Source: Grammothele lineata (taxonomy: Eukaryota > Basidiomycota > Agaricomycetes > Polyporales > Polyporaceae). From it: a stretch of 64,000 bases of DNA. Positions 23,269 through 33,415 of the stretch are shown one piece after another. Numbering within the stretch: position 1 is the stretch's first letter; each line of letters begins with the position of its first letter. A program made the translations under genes and the position numbers. The notes below the pieces were generated by a model. It did no database searches and was not told the origin of the DNA. It saw nothing but the letters and a program-made list of their open reading frames with translations. The DNA lies in assembly GCA_002150815.3 (NCBI GenBank), contig NDFF03000170.1, positions 41,942 to 105,941 on the forward strand. The letters run 5' to 3'.

Positions 23269-24912
23269 ATGGAGCGGCTACCGAACGAACTCGTAGCGGA
23301 GATCCTCGTCCAATATGGCCGGAGCACTCGGAAGTCGGCTTTGGAGCAGACTTCGGGCTCGCTGAAACCCCGCTTGCGGCGCCCGTTTCGATGGCTACAT
23401 GTTATGCTCGTATGTCGACGATGGCGCGAAGTCGCCCTTGCCACAACCGCCCTATGGACAGTCATTGACGTCCCCGCCAAGCGCAAAACCTCCAATTCTT
23501 CCGCGTTCCTCCAAAGTGTCACCAGCGAAAAAAAGGAAACAGCTTTACGATGGCTCAAGCTGGTATTGTCCCGAACGGCTCAATCATCTCTCGACATCCT
23601 CTTCACGCGTACTGAGTACGGCGCTGCCGCTCTTCCCATCATTACTGCCGAATCCCGCCGCATCCGTTGCCTTACACTCCCAGACGACGCGTCAGCCTCT
23701 CCACTGCCGGCTCTGGCCGTCCTTCAGCTCGACTTTCCGGAGATCATCGAGCTGGATCTGCTCTACAACGGCCTGGCAAACGAGCGTTATTCAACGCTCC
23801 CCACGCAGTTGCACCGACATACGAGCATCACGCCCGAACGGTACCCGACTCTGCGCAGCCTCCGTCTCTCGAGCTTCATCTTGGACGAACCCTCAATCAC
23901 CATATTCACGCAACTGAGGTGCATTGACCTACGTCTTTGCGCGTTCAGCGGCGATGTCTCTCTCGTTACCCTCCTCGACCTTCTTGAAAGTTCAAGTCAG
24001 CATCTCACGGAGCTACAGCTCCACTTCGTCCTCAGCACTCTTTCGGAGAGTCAAGCCCCCAGTCCAAGGCCCGAGATCCGTCTGGAGAAGCTCTGCAAGC
24101 TCGTCCTCCGCGACGTACCACGAATGACATCCCACTTCCTCTCTCATGTAGCCATTCCTGCCGACTGTACGCTGCGCGTTGTCGGTGCGCTTGATGGGAT
24201 GGGTTTTCTTGATCTCGGCTACGAATTTCCGTCCCTTCTTCCAATGAGTCCCAAAAACCTACCTGTCGTTGACGTCGTCACACATGTCGCCATTCACAAC
24301 TTGCCCGATGATTGCTCTATTAAATGCACTGGCGATCATGTGTTGTCCAGTCTCCAATACCCTAAACTCACCCTCAAGCTCCTTTCTCCGCCCGACAATC
24401 CCCCGGAAGATCTCGAAGGCTGCCTGCTTGCTGTCAGCAATATCTTCCCCGGGATGCGTATTACTCACCTCATGGTTGAGGGCAATTTCGACCAGGTGGA
24501 TGATGCGAGGCCATGGTCCGAGCTCTTCACCCATATTACTTCCATCGAGGACCTACAAGTCAGAGGGCACGGGTCCCCTACTGGCCTTATCTGCGCACTG
24601 GGCGAGAGTCAGCGCATCCCGCAATGGGCGTTGGATATAGTGCCTTGGATCGACGAGGGTAGCCCTGAAACGCCAGTGTGCGATCGTCTCCGAAGACTGG
24701 AGTTGAAGTACCTGGATTGGGAGCCGGAACTGGCTGAGACCCTCGTGGAGGTGTTGCGGAAGCGTTCGACGGAGCTGCAGTTGCCGAAGTTGCAGGAGCT
24801 CTCGTTAATGCTTCACGCAACGGATATGGAGGAGTATTCTCGTGTTATGGAGATGTACACTAATGAACTCTCCTCTCTCGTGGACGCGTTCAATTGGAGC
24901 CTTGCTGGCTAA
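23269..24912 (+). CDS. F-box protein, paralogue 2 of a tandem array
   Basis: A single exon of 547 residues. It opens with MERLPNELVAEILVQ and carries MLVCRRWREVALATTALWT exactly as in paralogue 1, followed by the same WLKLVLSRTAQSSLDI block and the same series of Leu-rich segments (LRCIDLRLCAF, LTELQLHFVL). The degree of likeness, the same orientation and the shared upstream element point to a recent tandem duplication. The C-terminal region (from about residue 400) is the most variable, as expected if substrate choice is changing. It likely acts as a substrate adaptor of an SCF ligase. Confidence 0.85.
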   Translation: MERLPNELVAEILVQYGRSTRKSALEQTSGSLKPRLRRPFRWLHVMLVCRRWREVALATTALWTVIDVPAKRKTSNSSAFLQSVTSEKKETALRWLKLVLSRTAQSSLDILFTRTEYGAAALPIITAESRRIRCLTLPDDASASPLPALAVLQLDFPEIIELDLLYNGLANERYSTLPTQLHRHTSITPERYPTLRSLRLSSFILDEPSITIFTQLRCIDLRLCAFSGDVSLVTLLDLLESSSQHLTELQLHFVLSTLSESQAPSPRPEIRLEKLCKLVLRDVPRMTSHFLSHVAIPADCTLRVVGALDGMGFLDLGYEFPSLLPMSPKNLPVVDVVTHVAIHNLPDDCSIKCTGDHVLSSLQYPKLTLKLLSPPDNPPEDLEGCLLAVSNIFPGMRITHLMVEGNFDQVDDARPWSELFTHITSIEDLQVRGHGSPTGLICALGESQRIPQWALDIVPWIDEGSPETPVCDRLRRLELKYLDWEPELAETLVEVLRKRSTELQLPKLQELSLMLHATDMEEYSRVMEMYTNELSSLVDAFNWSLAG

Positions 24913-25924
24913 AGGCGTCGTTGTTGCTATGACTGTCGCTGTACAGTGGTGACGGGATAGCCTGGGGCGGCCTTTGTGCTTTGTTTGTACGCTTGTCTCT
25001 TGATTTGTCAGCGCGCTCGCGTTGACGCCAAGGCCACGCCGCGTCTTCAGAGCGCCTTTCAGCGCTCGTGCAGCGACCATCATCCAGCGCGGCAACTATG
25101 ACTTTTGCTTCAGTCTTATTGCTTCGGTGGCCACGCTGAGCTCCTTTTATCTACTTGACTGAGAAATCTATCTTGACATATTGCTCCTCGAGGTGCCAAT
25201 TCACTGTGGTCGTCCGCAAATGCCTGCCGCACTGTTAAATTGGGATCGTGGCCCGTGTATTGTAGTCATTGTTCAAGCGTACAATACCGAATGCCATGAC
25301 ACGCGGTGGCTCATCGATCGCTTTGGGGGGTCATCGCCATTTCGCGTACGCTATACTAAGTACTCCAATCCGAGGTAATGGCACACACCGTGCTCGGCTA
25401 CAGGCTACTGTCCATCCCTTCGTTCTCCGCGGCCTCGCTGCTCAATTTGCACGACTCGCGTGTTCTGCGTTTGAGAAGCGTTGAAGGTGAGCAATTTGTC
25501 GTATATGACATCCCAGATGTTTTCTCACTATCTCCGAGACGGCCGCCCGAGGCGTCGATGTGGTCACCGGTGCGAACCAAGTTGTCGCTTTGGTACGGAG
25601 GCCACATTCCAAGATTCAACATCGAATTCTCTGATCATCTACTACACGCGTGATGTATACTATTGCTGCCGCGGCCACAAACCACGGCGATTCGCTTTGC
25701 GCACCTTATTTAAGACCAGCACTATGGGGAGGCCGTGCGTGGCAGTATCGGCATCATCTCATTCTAACTTGTTATCCTTTCGCGCCCCAGCCTGCTTCCC
25801 GCTACTCGTTCTGAAATCTCGCAAGCCCTACGTCACATTGTACACCCTGAAAGTAAGTCACGCTGGTTCTACTCTCCTTAATGAACGTGTGCTTATTCAA
25901 GCCGTATGTCGTGCTAGCTCTACT
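24913..25924. other. intergenic stretch and leader of F-box paralogue 3
   Basis: The frame of the next gene stays open upstream to 25481, but this part does not resemble the other paralogues. A consensus donor (GTAAGT at 25853) and an acceptor TAG ending at 25917, eight bases before the ATG, make a 65-base leader intron likely. Confidence 0.45.
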
Positions 25925-27574
25925 ATGTCTCTACTGGGTTCAACGCGCTCACCGATGGACCTCCTACCCGATGAGCTCCTGGCCGAAATCCTGGTCTGGC
26001 ATGCCCATAAAACTTCTTCTCTCCAGATACGTCACAGACCCAGGACGCAGTGGGTATTCGAGTGGATTGACGTCATGCTGGTGTGTCGCCGTTGGAGACG
26101 GGTGGCTCTGTCTACCTGTACGCTATGGACAGCTGTGGGTGTAGGCAAATTGCGATTCGCCGGCCCGACCTGCACCATAGCGGCATTGCCGCCAAGTCTA
26201 CAACAAGAGAGGACGCTTGCCTGGCTGAACCTTGCACTGGAACGGTCGGCCGAAGGTCTTCTGGATCTAATGTTCCCAGATACCACTTTAACTGCCTCGG
26301 CCCTCCCTGTTCTGGCTACACAATCTCACCGCATCCGACGCTTGGTCTTTCCAGATGACTTTCCTTCTCAAGATCACACCCCCATTGATGTGCTACGCAT
26401 TTCCATGCCGGCACTGGTCCAGCTCGACATGGTATATTCGTACCGCTGCCAATGGCGCCCACGGGAGACCCTTCCAGCCACGCTACTCCGTGATCGTCAC
26501 GCAGAGATCCTCTCACGCCACTTCCCATCTCTTCGTGCTCTACACCTATCACACGTCACTTTAGGCGAAGTCTCGTTGTCAATATTCCCTCAACTCCAAG
26601 TTCTGGACCTTCGAGTTTGCCTCTTCGAAGAACGCCCGTCTTCTCTTGAACAGCTCTTAGACGTGCTGGAAGGATGCCCCGAAATCACAGTGCTTAAACT
26701 TCACAAGATTATGTTCTACTTTTCCACGACATCCGCTGCCGTAACACGTAGCAGGAGCCTTCGTTTCAATCGCCTGCGAAAACTTTCTCTCTTCGACAAG
26801 CCACAGAACACTTCCCGGTTTCTTTCATTTATCGATCTCTCTTTAGACGTCTCCCTCAAAGTCACTGGTATCCTTGATGGTTCACAGGATATGGTACACA
26901 TTTCTTCCGCCTTCATATCCCTCTTACCTTTCGAGCGTTCAGGGATCCCTCTTCTCGGCGCCATCACGTACGGCGCTATCGAGAACTGGGACGACGCAGC
27001 GATTATATGCCGCCGTGGTGAAACAAAGGTCGTCCTGACATTGGCTGGCCACTCGGAGGGAGGATATCCAGAGGATCTAGGAGGATGTTTATGGACTTTT
27101 GGCATTCTCTTTGCGGGAGCGCCGCTGCGCGACGTGGAGGTATCCGGCAGCTTCGAGAACACTCAAGCCCGAGGCACGGACCTGTGGATAGACTTTTTCT
27201 CTCAATTCCCCACCATCGAGGAGATGCACTTTACCGGTCACGGGCCCGCGACAGGTGTTCTCTGCGCTCTGGGATATCCCTCGTCGTTCGTCCCAGAGGA
27301 CAGGGCGGCAGAAAGCGAGCCCGTATGTCCCAAATTAGATTGGCTGCTGATCGAGTATCTGGAGTGGACACCAGGCCTTTTGGAGGCGTTCGCGGCGACG
27401 TTGCAGAGGCGGTGGGCCGTTAGCAAGTTCCCGAACCGGTTGGCATACTTGTCGCTTGCGCTGAATGTTCACGGCGGCCCCGCAAACAAGATAGCGTTTG
27501 AGAGGTCTGTGACGATGTACAAGAGTATGTTCCATCCTTACGCGGACAGACTCGAATTATGTACGGTTGATTAA
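25925..27574 (+). CDS. F-box protein, paralogue 3
   Basis: The chosen ATG (25925) gives 549 residues. MDLLPDELLAEILVWH and VMLVCRRWRRVALSTCTLWT form the F-box; the following order of blocks (WLNLALERSAEGLLDLMF, SHRIRRLVFPDD, LQVLDLRVCLFE, LRKLSLFDKPQNTSRFLSF) is the same as in paralogues 1 and 2 but clearly more diverged. It is presumably an SCF substrate adaptor of unknown target. An upstream in-frame extension of 148 codons is not used because it is unlike the family and crosses a likely leader intron. Confidence 0.8.
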   Translation: MSLLGSTRSPMDLLPDELLAEILVWHAHKTSSLQIRHRPRTQWVFEWIDVMLVCRRWRRVALSTCTLWTAVGVGKLRFAGPTCTIAALPPSLQQERTLAWLNLALERSAEGLLDLMFPDTTLTASALPVLATQSHRIRRLVFPDDFPSQDHTPIDVLRISMPALVQLDMVYSYRCQWRPRETLPATLLRDRHAEILSRHFPSLRALHLSHVTLGEVSLSIFPQLQVLDLRVCLFEERPSSLEQLLDVLEGCPEITVLKLHKIMFYFSTTSAAVTRSRSLRFNRLRKLSLFDKPQNTSRFLSFIDLSLDVSLKVTGILDGSQDMVHISSAFISLLPFERSGIPLLGAITYGAIENWDDAAIICRRGETKVVLTLAGHSEGGYPEDLGGCLWTFGILFAGAPLRDVEVSGSFENTQARGTDLWIDFFSQFPTIEEMHFTGHGPATGVLCALGYPSSFVPEDRAAESEPVCPKLDWLLIEYLEWTPGLLEAFAATLQRRWAVSKFPNRLAYLSLALNVHGGPANKIAFERSVTMYKSMFHPYADRLELCTVD

Positions 27575-28029
27575 CTGCTGCCTATATAGTTGTAACGATA
27601 TGAGTCTCTGCTTGAGTTCCTAACTTGCGTACCGTTGGCGCACCGTGTACAAAATGCCCTGGTGAAGTGAGCAGAACGTTCCGGGAACCTGTCTCAAGTA
27701 AGTATACCTCCATCTATTGGGTAGGTTTGGGGCGATCCGCACGAGACGAGTCGGGACGTGTTAGCTGTAGACACGCGGCGGAGTCGTGCACTGCTCAGCT
27801 CTAGGTGTGGCATCTCAGGGTCGTGGAGATGATTATATAGGCTGGATATTCATTGCTGAAGAGATTAGCTCGAATCGTAACCTGGGTTGCGATGACCGTG
27901 ACGAGGAATCACAAATCCACGGTCGTTGTACGAAACCCAGCACGCTCTGGCACTGGCAGCGTCGGGTTGGCCCCTCGATCGTTTGATGATGATGCGCAGT
28001 TTGGTCTTGGGCCGAGGCATTGATTATGG

Positions 28030-29220
28030 AGCTACCACGTGGGCCACGCGTGGCTTCAGCTGAGTCAGGTTTACTCACCAGACTGCCGGCAATTGCCGGC
28101 CCAATTTCGAGCGTGAGTCGGTACCTGTCGGTACGATGTCGCATCCTACGACTGTACGAGTTTGTTTACCCGTGGCTTTGCCACGGCGCGTGCCTTCGGC
28201 ACTGTGAGCATCGTTGAGCTAGGTATATGTCGGGTTAAGAGTGCTGTTAGCAGTGTACTAAGTATCTCAAACTTATACCATGAAGTTTGAACAGGGATGT
28301 GTTGCACTGGCATGCAGAGCATGTCCCTCAATTGTGATTTGATATACAGCCCGTAAGCACTTTGAATCGCGTGCAAGGAGCTGCCGGCTATTTTAATTGT
28401 GTACCCGTTGGTTCTACCACCCACAACACAGTACTTGTATAGGTACCCGTGAGGGTGTGCAGGCTTTTTACAGATGCGGCATGGACCATTATGCATGTCT
28501 AGATACGCCAGAGGCACTCTTCGCCTCTGAGTGCGCGACAGAGTAATGACTTATGAACGTGAGGATGTTGTGACTCAGGCACACGCGGGTGTAGAAATAT
28601 GAGTACAGGGCCCGTTACACACCATTGCGAGTTGTAACCGGTCGGGGATGTTACCCGCGATGTGTATAGGCATAGGCATTCACTGGGCTGTTTTTTTTAT
28701 ATGGCTAGGTACTCCGAGATGTATTTTGCTCGAGGGTACCCGTTGTGAGCCACCACAAAGCAGTAGGGCAAGAGCGTGCGGGCGGGCGCCGGGGATATTT
28801 ACTCGCCACTCATCGTAAGTCGCAACCGGGCGAGATGGGTTGTAGGGTGCGAGCGCCGCACAGGTGAACACGCACCGGGGACCCTGCCAGGTTGTCGTTG
28901 GGCCATCTCCTTGGCACCTTCAGCGACTGCTCGCCCCCGTACACCCGTGCGTACCCACTGGCAGTACCCGCCGCTGCGGCGCGACAGGACGACGGCGCGC
29001 GCGGAGGGGACGCGAGCCCTCGCCGGGCTGTCGCTTCGCGAAAGACAGACCGGGCTGGGGAGCGCCCTCGTCCCTCGGGCGCTCGCGCGGGTCCTCGTCC
29101 CTCAGGCCAGCCGGGCCACATGGTTTGCCACGCGGCACCATGTGCGCTCCATGTGGCCTTTGGCGGCGTACGCGGCGTACGCGACGTACGCGAGGCAAGC
29201 GGCCTGCGGCCGCATTGCCC
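28030..29220. repeat. island of perfect palindromes and hairpins
   Basis: About 1.2 kb carries at least ten exact inverted repeats: self-complementary blocks at 28035-28042, 28044-28053 and 28085-28100; stem-loops at 28170-28186 (7 bp, loop 3), 28190-28202, 28509-28529, 28847-28861, 29028-29048 and 29060-29084 (8 bp); and nested stems at 29117-29144 (8 bp) and 29114-29158 (10 bp). A short tandem array based on GGCGTACGC lies at about 29163-29193. The right half is much richer in GC than its flanks. No open frame in it has credible protein character. It may be a non-autonomous mobile element or its relic. The remaining intergenic sequence 27575-28030 shows nothing. Confidence 0.55.
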
Positions 29221-29324
29221 CATTGTTTATAGATTGATTGGGATACTATCTAGTCCTAGATATGGTACGCTTTCCTCCACGGCTCTCCATCGTGGTGACC
29301 ACGTCCCTCTGGCCTGTGTCTCAG

Positions 29325-30885
29325 ATGAAGCACCCTATCCACCGTTTTCCCGATGAGCTTCTCTCGGTGGTCTTCGTGTGGTACAAGTACGCGCAAATGC
29401 GGCAAGCGAAGAGTTACAATTCCAAGTCGTCGCAACCTAGGATGCGAAGTCCATTCAAGTGGATGGCTATCATGCTCGTCTGTCGAGCGTGGCGCGACCT
29501 TGCAGTCGCTACTCCCGAGCTCTGGAACACTATCGAGGTCGAGAAGTCCGGACAGTGGCTCGCCGACGTTTTATTCCGTTCAAAATGCATGCCCCTCTAT
29601 ATCTCTTTCGCAACTTCGGAGTTCGCACTCACGGCTTTCCCCTCCCTGAAACTTAAAGCCTCTCGCCTCCGCAGCCTCGTTCTGAAAGAAGACCATCTAG
29701 CCGCCGGTTTCGTCTCCTACCTCCTCAACCTTGATTTGCGGTTTTTAGAAGAACTCGAGATGGCGGAATGCGATCTTCAAGCAAAAACGGTGCCCGCGCC
29801 AAGAACGCTGGATCTTTCACATGCTCGCTTTCCCGCCATGCGCACCCTTCGTCTCTCGTACTTCGCATTCACGGATACTACGGCTCTCCACCACCTCCGG
29901 GTCCTCGACCTTCGTTTTTGCCTGTTCGATCCTGCCCCCGAGTCATTCACGGCGTTTCTGGATACGATCTCCGCCATGCACATGTTGGAAGAGCTGAGAC
30001 TGTACCAAGTTCTATTTCGTCTCATGAACAACGCGTCTTCTCCCTTTCCACTCCCACCCGCCAGGCCATCTAATCTGCGCAAGCTCGTCTTATACGACCG
30101 TCCATCATACATCAGGCGCTTCTTGTCCTGCTTCATACAGTATTTCAGGACGACCTCTCCCTCCCCCTCAACGTATTGCCTCGCCGCGCCGTCCAACTTG
30201 CGAACGTTCGCTTCTTTTTGTGCGCGCTCATACCCAAAGACCGTTCCGGTCTCCCACCATCACGCGTGATGGCGAGCTCGACAACCTCGATGACGCTGTC
30301 AAAATTCGCGGTGCGCACGAGCCTAAACTCGCGGGCTGGAATTTTGAGGCCATCCCGAAGGTGACCCTCAAGCTCTCGTGGTGGTTCTTGCCCCGAGGTG
30401 ATTTTCAGGGGTTTCTAGAGCCCTTTGCACACGATTTTGGAGACGTCTTTGCGGGTGCGCCACCCCGTGAGCTCGAGATCAACGGCGACTTCCGTCCCGT
30501 CGGCGGGCACTCCTGGCTCAAGCTGCTGCAAGGCTTTCCCACTCTACGCAAGCTGAAATGCATCGGAGATGGGTCGCCACTCCCTTTCTTCAGTGCGCTA
30601 GGCATGGCACCACTCAAGACGGAAGACGCGCAGGCGCCCCCTGTGTTACCCGTGCTCGAGGAAGTACAACTGGACGACTTTCATTGGGACTATGGGGTAT
30701 TCGAGACCATTCTGTCTATGTTGTGGCGCAGAGAGTATGTCAATCTCCCGAGCTTGGAGTGTCTTAGGTTGTACCTCGTGATGAAGGAATCGGCGGAAGA
30801 AATGACGATGTCGGACAGCCTTTCCGAGACGTATGGAGATATGCTTACGGATTTAGTTGGCGAGTTTGAATACGAAGAGCAGTGA
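29325..30885 (+). CDS. F-box protein, paralogue 4, frame-disrupted in the middle
   Basis: MKHPIHRFPDELLSVVFVWY and MLVCRAWRDLAVATPELWN give the F-box, and the Leu-rich order follows the other three copies up to YDRPSYIRRFLSCF. There the frame breaks: homologous coding continues first in a second frame (DDLSLPLNV, CALIPKDRSGLP) and then in a third (TITRDGELDNLDDAV). Joining 29325-30139 to 30240-30885 across a GT-AG pair (donor GTATTT, acceptor AAG) restores one frame of 486 residues, but removes a segment that is exonic in its relatives. It is therefore either a pseudogene with two small indels or a gene that turned damaged coding sequence into an intron. Confidence 0.6.
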
Positions 30886-31134
30886 AGTTGTTCTGGTCAG
30901 AGAGCTTGATATTTGTGAAAACAGAAAGTACGCGTGTCGTTGCGTTCAGTCTGAGTGTCTCAGCGCGGTCCGACGTGAATCCGAGCTTTGGAGAGCCGGT
31001 TTGGTCGGATTACGTAAGCTATCAGGCGGAGACGAGCGACAAGGAGCTCGAGAGTCGAGTCGCTTGTTCTCCCTGCACCTCGCCTCGTCCTCCGCACCCG
31101 CCACTGTCCTCAGCGCGCAATATACATCCATACA

Positions 31135-31887
31135 ATGTCTGACCAAGAACCCGGCCACTCTCAAGACGCGGAGGCTAAGCTGGAGGACGCCAACACGCCC
31201 ATCAATATCAAGGTACGCATCCATGTACACGAAAATGTCGTCTCCCGGTGGCTCTGGCCACCCACCTTTCGCTTTGCCACTCGATGGGACGGCGACGGGT
31301 GCTCAGTGGCTGGATTTTTTGCTCAGGGAACTCGGGAGCAGTAAATACTGACGCGTCGCGGGCTAGGTGCTTACCCAGAACGGAGAGGAGGTCTTCTTCA
31401 AGATCAAGAGAAATACGAAGTTGAGCAAGCTTCAGGTCGCGTACGCGAGCAAGGTCGGCAAAGACGTCAACAGCATTCGGTGAGTCTTTCTCGCGTGCCG
31501 TCGCCTCTCCACCCCTACTTGGTCTCTGTTCGCCCACCGCGAGCAGTCAACGGCAGTGCGGCAGAGGAAAGTCAGGGTGATGGTAAAGACGACGGGCGCC
31601 TCTCAACGATGAGGAGGCTGACTGACTTCGTGCACTCGCGCCGCCCCTCAGGTTCTTGTACGACGGCACGAGGATAAACGACGATGACACGCCATCGTCG
31701 CTTGACATGGAGGACAATGGTACGCCGGGTCCGCTCCTACGCCATCTCCTACGTGTGCTGACCGCCCCACCTCGGCCTGTAGATACGATTGATGTCATGG
31801 TAGAACGTGCGTATCCGCCATCGGCTCCGCCATTGCGTCGTACTGACTCTCGTCGCGTCACTCATAGAGGTCGGCGGCTCCGCGTGA
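31135..31887 (+). CDS. smt3: SUMO (small ubiquitin-like modifier)
   Basis: Five small exons (31135-31212, 31367-31479, 31652-31719, 31783-31806, 31868-31887) give 100 residues; no single frame shows the gene whole. After an acidic, flexible N-terminus come the SUMO strands: INIKVLTQNGEEVFFKIKR, KLSKLQVAYASKVGKD, IRFLYDGTRINDDDTP and TIDVMVEQ. The end is VGG followed by two residues (Ser-Ala), so the precursor needs cleavage by a Ulp-type protease to expose the GG used for conjugation. SUMO is attached to lysines of nuclear and septin proteins through the Aos1/Uba2-Ubc9 pathway. Splice phases agree at all four junctions. This is one of the most secure calls in the window. Confidence 0.93.
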
Positions 31888-33415
31888 GCTCGGAGCCACC
31901 CCGATCGGCCCCTGCATCTGGCCTCGGTCTCCGTCTTGGTCTCGCGCTCCTGTATCGTCATGCTCGCTTTCTCGCCCAGTTGTCCTGTTGTCTCTCGTAC
32001 GTGAAGTAATATTCAATGTATCATTCGCTTTCCCTTCTCCACCTGCAGCAAGCTCGGCCACGTTCTGTGCACAAGAGCGCAGCATCGTCTGTGCCACCCC
32101 TGTCGTCCAGCGAGGTTTAGGTTCAGCGTACGCCTGCTATCGATCAGCGATGCCGATGGGATAAGGACTGTTCTGGGTTGAACGTGGGGACAAGGTCACG
32201 CCAGCGGCTTGCGCGCCCATGTGGGACACACTCAACGCAACTGAGAGTGACGATACCTCAGAGCGCTAGGGCGATGGTGAGGCTCAAGTGCGGAGTACTG
32301 TGAGTGTTACTCTCCTCCTACTCGTTCGCCGCCGCCGCCAGTCCGGAACTGATGATCTGTAGGTTCGTAAACCACAGGTTCGTAGCGTGAGCTCAGAGCT
32401 TGCGTAATCTGGAATCTCCGAAGCTGTCACGTGGGAGAAGGTTCGCCCCTTTCTTCCCATCTTAGCAACGAAGTTGACGTCTGTGCTGACCTTGTCATCG
32501 TATTTTTCCGCAGGTGGTAAAATGTACGTCTATGCGTGTCACGCATCGACCAGCTACACTACTTTTTGTAGCCTTTTGGCCGGGTCTGAACAAAACATTG
32601 CGGCGAGGCCACAATCTCGATTTTGACTGCGTGGATGTCGAAGAATCTGCCGATCTCAAGTCGAGATCCAGACCTTCGCGTGGTGTCCCAACGGGCCAAC
32701 ATCGAATGCACCGGTCAAGTCGCAACTGCTGAACTCGTCAATGCGCAGGGTGCACCTTATGTCAGCAGTTCCAGGGTACTACGATCGATTCTCCGGATGG
32801 CCGCGATTGAACGCCTCTCGACCACAGGATCCAACACATGAATGCTCAACTCTCCAACAACTCGCACGGTCCGCCGACATTGTACATCATACCGCCATTG
32901 GCCGCACCACCCTCCTCCACCTCCGCCGTACAGAACCGTTGATCGCTCCGCGAGGGGTAGCAGATTTGTATCATCAAAGCCACGCCCGGTACCGGTCTGA
33001 ATTGACGCTCTCCACTGTCCCCTGCGGCTGACGCTCGTCCAGGACCGGATCGGCATCGGGATGTTCGCCACACACCCCTAACTGGCGCGAAAGCACTCCC
33101 CTTGCTATCATGGCCGGCGGCCTCAGTGCGCGTCCACCCTATCAGTATTCGCAATTGCGTCATAGGGGCTCGGGTTTCCCAACCCCCGCCCAAATGCGCG
33201 ACTTCACGTTCGTATCCGAGCCACCTCCCGCCTAGCCGCAGACTTTGGAGCGAGGTGGCAATGAGCGCACTCGTCGGAAGTCGTGGTGTCGTGGCTAATA
33301 GGTGTATGGGCCTCGGAGTATATAGGTGCGGTGGGATTCTGCTGTCTGACCCTCATCCACAGGATCTTCGCTCGCCGACACTTCCAGCCCCACCAGCCCA
33401 ACCTCTCTTCTCATC
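31888..33415. other. intergenic stretch
   Basis: Several short open frames occur on both strands, but none has coding character or a splice pattern that joins to another. The right end is the promoter of the wall-protein gene. Confidence 0.45.
33319..33324 (+). promoter_or_regulatory. TATA box of the wall-protein gene
   Basis: TATATA stands 92 bases before the ATG at 33416, a distance usual for strongly expressed fungal secreted-protein genes. Confidence 0.5.

Noticed and set aside
25481..25924. N-terminal extension of F-box paralogue 3
   Set aside because: It is unlike all paralogues, would place the F-box at residue 150, and contains a likely leader intron.
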